A stretch of DNA of 64,000 nt from Citrus sinensis (taxonomy: Eukaryota; Streptophyta; Magnoliopsida; Sapindales; Rutaceae): contig NC_068561.1 in NCBI RefSeq assembly GCF_022201045.2, positions 13,231,001 to 13,295,000 on the forward strand, written 5' to 3'. The notes beneath the pieces were generated by a model. The model did no database searches. It was not told where the DNA came from and worked only from the letters and a program-made list of their open reading frames with translations. The translations under genes and the position numbers were made by a program. Below, piece by piece: positions 59,636-64,000 of the stretch (the first letter of the stretch is position 1; every line of letters starts with the position of its first letter).

Positions 59636-60280
59636 TTAATTCTATTTTATTTTCATTCCCATTTAGTAAACAAAAAAAGATGAATAATTCTGTGAAATTC
59701 TATGTGTTGCAAGTCAAAACTAAAGACTTTATTTTGGCCTAACAGTTATGGTTAGGGGAATTTTTTTTTTAAATTTTCCCGTCCACATAGGCCCCGCCAA
59801 CAAAAGATAAATGATGAAAGGAGGTCTAGACATGTCTAATTACTCAAAAAGAATTTTCCCAGTGCAAGGACTATGACATTTCAGAAGAAATCTCTTTACT
59901 TTTTCAATATTAAAGTTGACATCAAATCTGTCACAAGTATTGCATCACCAAATTCAAATTCAAACCAGAACAGTGCAGCCATTACAGTCGCAATGAAGCA
60001 TTATATTTGCCGTGCACAGGAGTAACAAAACTGTGGGCATTGCAGGAACACCAAGAACAAATAACAGAGAAGAGCATATTACCTTCTGCAACAAATGAAA
60101 TATCGGAACAAGTACCATGATTTCATTCATTCTACAGTCCAAGCAAAAGAAGTTCTACACAGTGACGGACAATTAAAAACAGTAGAATGGTCCCTAAATC
60201 CTACGAGCATGAAGCTTTCCTACAAGCCGAATACATCAAAGAAGTAACATACACACAGTTAAAGATGAGAAGACTAAAAA
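59636..60280. other. Intergenic DNA and 3'UTR of H2A
   Basis: The 3' leader of the H2A gene is expected in about 60100-60280. Nothing else recognised. Confidence 0.5.
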
Positions 60281-61519
60281 CTAAGCCTTCTTTGGGGACT
60301 TAGTGGCCTTGGCTGGAGACTTCGGCTCTTTCGTTGCTGCCTTCTCAGATTTTTTCGGCAGAAGAACTGGGTTGATGTTTGGCAAGACTCCACCATGAGC
60401 AATTGTCACACCAGCAAGAAGCTTCCCAAGCTCCTCATCGTTTCTTACAGCCAATAAAACATGCCTTGGGATGATCCTATTCTTCTTGTTGTCCCTCGCT
60501 GCATTACCAGCCAACTCAAGAACCTAAACACAGATTCAGCCCAACAAATTATTACCAAATAAATCACACAATTATGAACCATAGTTCTTCCCATCTACAG
60601 ACAAGCAACGTCAGAGAAAAGACAGGTATTAATCATTTTTTGGTTCAAATTCAAAAGCTGGGGTTACTAAATATAATTTGGATGCTGTCTGACATTCAGA
60701 AATTACCTTGCTTCAACTTAATTTTGAAAGCAGAATAGCTGAAGTATTCTAGTAAACAAACTTAGATTTAGAATTTGAACAAAATATGACATTAATTTGC
60801 ACTAAACACTATCGGATGAGAAGTTTGTTTGAGGCCAAGTAAGGTAAGTTTAAATCACAATTGCTAATGAAATGAAATCATAATTGCTAATGAAATAAAA
60901 TCGCAAAATCGGCAAGTGTAACATTTGCAGCCAAGTAAATGTTGTGCTTCCTAATCACAGACAGTCAGACTCTCAATTTCTAATCCTTTCCTTTAATTTC
61001 CTTAAAATTATAGCAGATTAATTGACCAAATTGCAAGAACACAAAGGATCTAACAAGAAGCAAAATACATATATTACAAATCACACAAAAACGCTAATAA
61101 TGCTGGAAAAAATTAGAAATTTCACATTTAAGCTTGAAAATGTCCCAAAGATCCAAGCACTATCATTTCTCACCAACCAAACAGAGCCCTAAGACAAATA
61201 ATCATAAAAAAGCATCCAAATTTATTTTTGCAATTTAATATAAATCAACTCAAAATAAAGTTCAAAATGTAAAGTTGCATGCGGCATAAAACAACACCAA
61301 AAGAACTACCTCAGCTGCGAGGTACTCAAGTACAGCAGCAAGATAGACCGGAGCGCCGGTTCCCACACGCTGAGAGTAGCGTCCCTTCTTCAGATAGCGA
61401 CCGATCCGACCGACCGGGAACTGCAGACCGGCTTTCACCGACCGCGAGACCGGTTTCTTCTTTGGACCACCCCCTTTCCTTCCTCCTGCTCCTCTCTTCA
61501 CCTTTCCTCCACTCTCCAT
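60281..61519 (-). CDS. Histone H2A, H2A.W type, two exons, 150 aa
   Basis: Exon 1 is 61519-61310 and exon 2 is 60523-60281, with a 786-bp GT-AG intron in phase 0. The frame begins [10 protein letters not shown]. The histone fold includes [28 protein letters not shown] | [16 protein letters not shown] and the acidic-patch region [16 protein letters not shown]. The long lysine-rich C-terminal tail ends in [12 protein letters not shown], the SPKK-type motif that defines plant H2A.W, a heterochromatin-enriched variant. An upstream in-frame GTG is not the start. A CGCGGATC octamer lies upstream. Confidence 0.93.
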
Positions 61520-61652
61520 CACACCAGCAAAGTCAAGAAGAAGTTAGGGGGGAGAAAAAAATGGCAAAAACAAAATTTTCTCGAGAAACAAACGGAAACT
61601 AAAAGAAATGTAGTGTGACTGTGTGACCGCAATGTGAGGCGTTGGTGGTAAA

Positions 61653-61768
61653 ACTTATACGGGGCTAGGTGAGAAACTGGAGACGACCTAAGTTTTGAAA
61701 TGGAGATGTTGACCGTTGGATTTGGAACTCGATCGACGGCGATTAAGTAATGAGGCTGGCGATCCGCG
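61653..61768 (-). promoter_or_regulatory. H2A promoter: TATA-like box and histone octamer
   Basis: GTATAAGT (61660-61653) is about 135 bp upstream of the ATG. An exact plant histone octamer, CGCGGATC, is at 61768-61761 on the gene strand, about 245 bp upstream. Confidence 0.6.
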
Positions 61769-63070
61769 TAATTTCAGATGGACGAATAATATGAGGAGAG
61801 AGAATTAATTGTAAGAAAAGGGCGAAAATGGAGTGTGGGTTGTGGTTTCGGTCTTTCAGATAAGCTTGAGTGGGCCCGTTGTTTCTGATTTATTTATTAT
61901 TTTGTTTATCTTTTATCCTGAGTGGGATTCGAATGAATCAAGCCGGGCACGTGGGGGCATCCTATGCTAAATGGAAGGTCACCGTTCGATGGTGAAAATG
62001 CAAGGATGATTTTGATGATTGATTGATCTGAAACATCTGGCGCTCACACGAACGGTTGGTGAAATCAACCGTCCACGGACAGTAATAACTAATAAGCACC
62101 GCCCACAATAGATTTGTTATTATTAAATTCGTATCCGCATAAAATTTAAATTATTAAATTTATTCATAATTATTGTGGGTTTTAATTTTTTTTTTTAAAT
62201 CTACTCACAAATGTTCAATATTTAAATTTATAACGATAATCTAAAATTTCAAGTAACATACTTAATTCAAAGTTTATTTAATATAAATAAAAAATTAAAT
62301 TATCATTAATTCAACATAAATTCTCAAATTTAAGTATAAAATACATAAATACTTTAAAAAACCACAAATTAGTATCTAAAAATAACAATTATCATTTTAT
62401 ATTATCATTCAACACAACTTCCCAGAAAAAATTTTCATTTCATTCACTACCATTAGCATCCATCCAACACGATTCTTACAATAATTATTAAGATTAATAT
62501 TTTCTAAATAATAATATTTTTTAAATACTAATCCGAAGACCAAAGCTATAATAATGAAATAATTCATGTATTAAGTTAAAGAAAATTCAGTCAAAATTAT
62601 AATAAGTATATTTTTAGATTTAAATATTTTTTCAATCAAAATTAAATTAAAAAAGCTGTGGGTTAGCGGATACTCATGCGAGTATCTATTGGATATTTGG
62701 CTAATACCTAGGGATAGCAAAATCCGGATCCGGATTTATATTTTTATATTTAGATCCGGATGCGGATCCGAAAAAAAAAATGTGGATCTGGATGCGGTAA
62801 TCTGTGCAGATATTCCAGATATCTGGATCCACAAAAATTATAATTTAATAATTTAAAATTCAACAATTTACCTAATAATATCAAATACAATCCAGTCATA
62901 ATTCAACAATCAACAATTTAATACCTAAAATAACATACAACACCATAAAGTCATAAATAAAAATACCACAATATAAATCAAACATCAAGAATAACATGAA
63001 TTCAAGTCTAGCATCACCACAAATCGACAAATAAAATTATAAAAAAAGCACAAATCCACATAAAACAATG
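61769..63070. other. Intergenic DNA
   Basis: AT-rich. It has a GGATCC-rich patch at 62715-62790 (CCGGATCCGG, GATCCGGATGCGGATCCG) and TAGGGATAGC at 62708, which may be one end of a hAT-type element whose partner I could not find. Confidence 0.5.
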
Positions 63071-63270
63071 CGGATCCCAATATATTTCTTAATTTAATTT
63101 AACTTCTATATTTTTTAATTAATCCTATTATGTTTTTTTCATTTAACTTATATATTTTCTCATTTAATTTTAATTTAATTAAAAATAAAACGGATCCCAA
63201 TAATTTCTTAATTTAATTTAACTTCTATATTTTTTAATTAATCCTATTATGTTTTTTCATTTAACTTATA
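63071..63270. repeat. Tandem duplication with a 120-bp period
   Basis: CGGATCCCAATA...AACTTCTATATTTTTTAATTA recurs at 63071 and 63191. The second copy stops at 63270, exactly where LINE sequence begins. Confidence 0.85.
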
Positions 63271-64000
63271 GAGGCTGCTACCTTACAGCTACTTTTTTTG
63301 GAGAGCAGCTCAAAATCTGTTGCCAACAACTTAGAATTTGTGGAAAAAGAAAGTGAAACAAGACCCATGGTGTCAGAGATGTGGTTGTAAAGGGGAAAAT
63401 ACTTTTCATGCACTGATGGAGTGCAGAGCATCACAAAAGGTGTGGAAACTTACAAAATTTAAAGAAGATGTGAAACACCTTGCCAATCAAGACATGATGA
63501 GCGTGTTACATGTATTGACAAATACAAGAAATATCAGAGATTTAGAATTAATGGTGGCAATATGCTGGACAATTTGGCACTTCAGGAATCTCTTTATTTT
63601 TGAAAAAAAGAATCTAGATGGTCAATTAGCAGTGGCAAAGGCTAAAGCAACAATGGAGTCTTATAGAAGAGCTAAAGGCTCACCAAGGCAAGATTATCCA
63701 AAGCAAGGGCCGTATGCACAGCCAAGTTGGAAACCCCCTCCTAAAGGTTGGCTTAAAATGAATGTTGATGCAGCTGTTAAATCACAAGAGCAATATGTTG
63801 GCCTGGGAAGTGCTATTAGAAATCACAAGGGAGAATTTGTAGCTGCTGTTGTAAAGAAATCCAGTTTTTATGGCAATGTAGCATCTGCAGAAGTTGAGGC
63901 AGTTGATTGGGGTTTAGAAATTGCAGCAAACGCAGCTTGCATCCCTCTAATTCTGGAATCCGATTGCAAGGAAGTGGTGAACCATCTCCGAAGTTCAACA
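63271..64000 (+). mobile_element. LINE fragment (zf-RVT and RNase H), runs off the window
   Basis: The plus strand reads WRAAQNLLPTT-type start and CQRCGCKGENTFHALMECRAS (zinc-binding RVT domain). RNase H follows from about 63750, with the first catalytic aspartate in MNVDAAVKS, then SAEVEAVDWGLEIA and LESDCKEVVN. One stop lies near 63335. It is similar to but clearly different from the LINE at 54.4-58.3 kb. It lacks the upstream RT, so it is 5'-truncated at 63271. Confidence 0.88.

Noticed and set aside
1..64000. tRNA, rRNA, CRISPR arrays
   Set aside because: None seen by eye. CRISPR is not expected in a plant nuclear genome, and no tRNA cloverleaf was recognised (a tRNAscan run would settle it).

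Overview
The window is nuclear DNA of a flowering plant, almost certainly a woody eudicot; Citrus or a close relative is my guess from protein style and is not proven. It has intron-containing genes with GT-AG junctions, AT-rich intergenic DNA, plant histones, a plant G-type lectin receptor kinase and many plant transposon families. About six host genes or gene remnants sit among nested mobile elements and one large endogenous plant pararetrovirus.

Layout. 0-0.5 kb: tail of a LINE. 2.7-5.2 kb: intact eight-exon soluble inorganic pyrophosphatase (+), with a perfect 50-bp inverted repeat in its last intron. 7.4-10.3 kb: tandem repeats with internal foldbacks, then a duplicated 450-bp block. 10.66-11.57 kb: Ac-like hAT element with a perfect 8-bp target duplication. 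11.79-19.20 kb: complete-ended but internally deleted CACTA (En/Spm) transposon that carries a fragment of a ribosomal protein uL18-type gene between 172-bp direct repeats. 19.79-20.58 kb: 5'-truncated LINE with target duplication. 21.4-23.75 kb: intact single-exon G-type lectin receptor kinase (-). 25.4-26.1 kb: decayed gene of unknown type.

27.7-40.5 kb: endogenous caulimovirid (florendovirus/petuvirus type; exact genus inferred). It is integrated as more than one genome length (repeat period 8,285 bp, measured between the two tRNA-Met primer sites), with scrambled and inverted pieces at both ends. All reading frames carry visible breaks.

43.3-48.7 kb: a second lectin-kinase gene, now a pseudogene, cut off by a copia element that kept only one LTR; a Mutator-type foldback element with a 9-bp target duplication sits inside that LTR. 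48.97-49.60 kb: small conserved plant gene of unknown function. 52.58-53.00 kb: histone H2B (+). 54.4-58.3 kb: long degenerate LINE. 59.04-59.64 kb: Tourist-like element. 60.28-61.52 kb: histone H2A of the H2A.W type (-), convergent with H2B. 63.27 kb to the end: another LINE fragment.

The host genes do not form a pathway. The pyrophosphatase and the two histones are housekeeping or S-phase genes; the receptor kinase is a defence or development-type surface receptor. The most unusual material is the rearranged virus locus, whose inverted arms both carry a copy of the viral promoter, the gene-fragment capture inside the CACTA element, and the intronic perfect hairpin.
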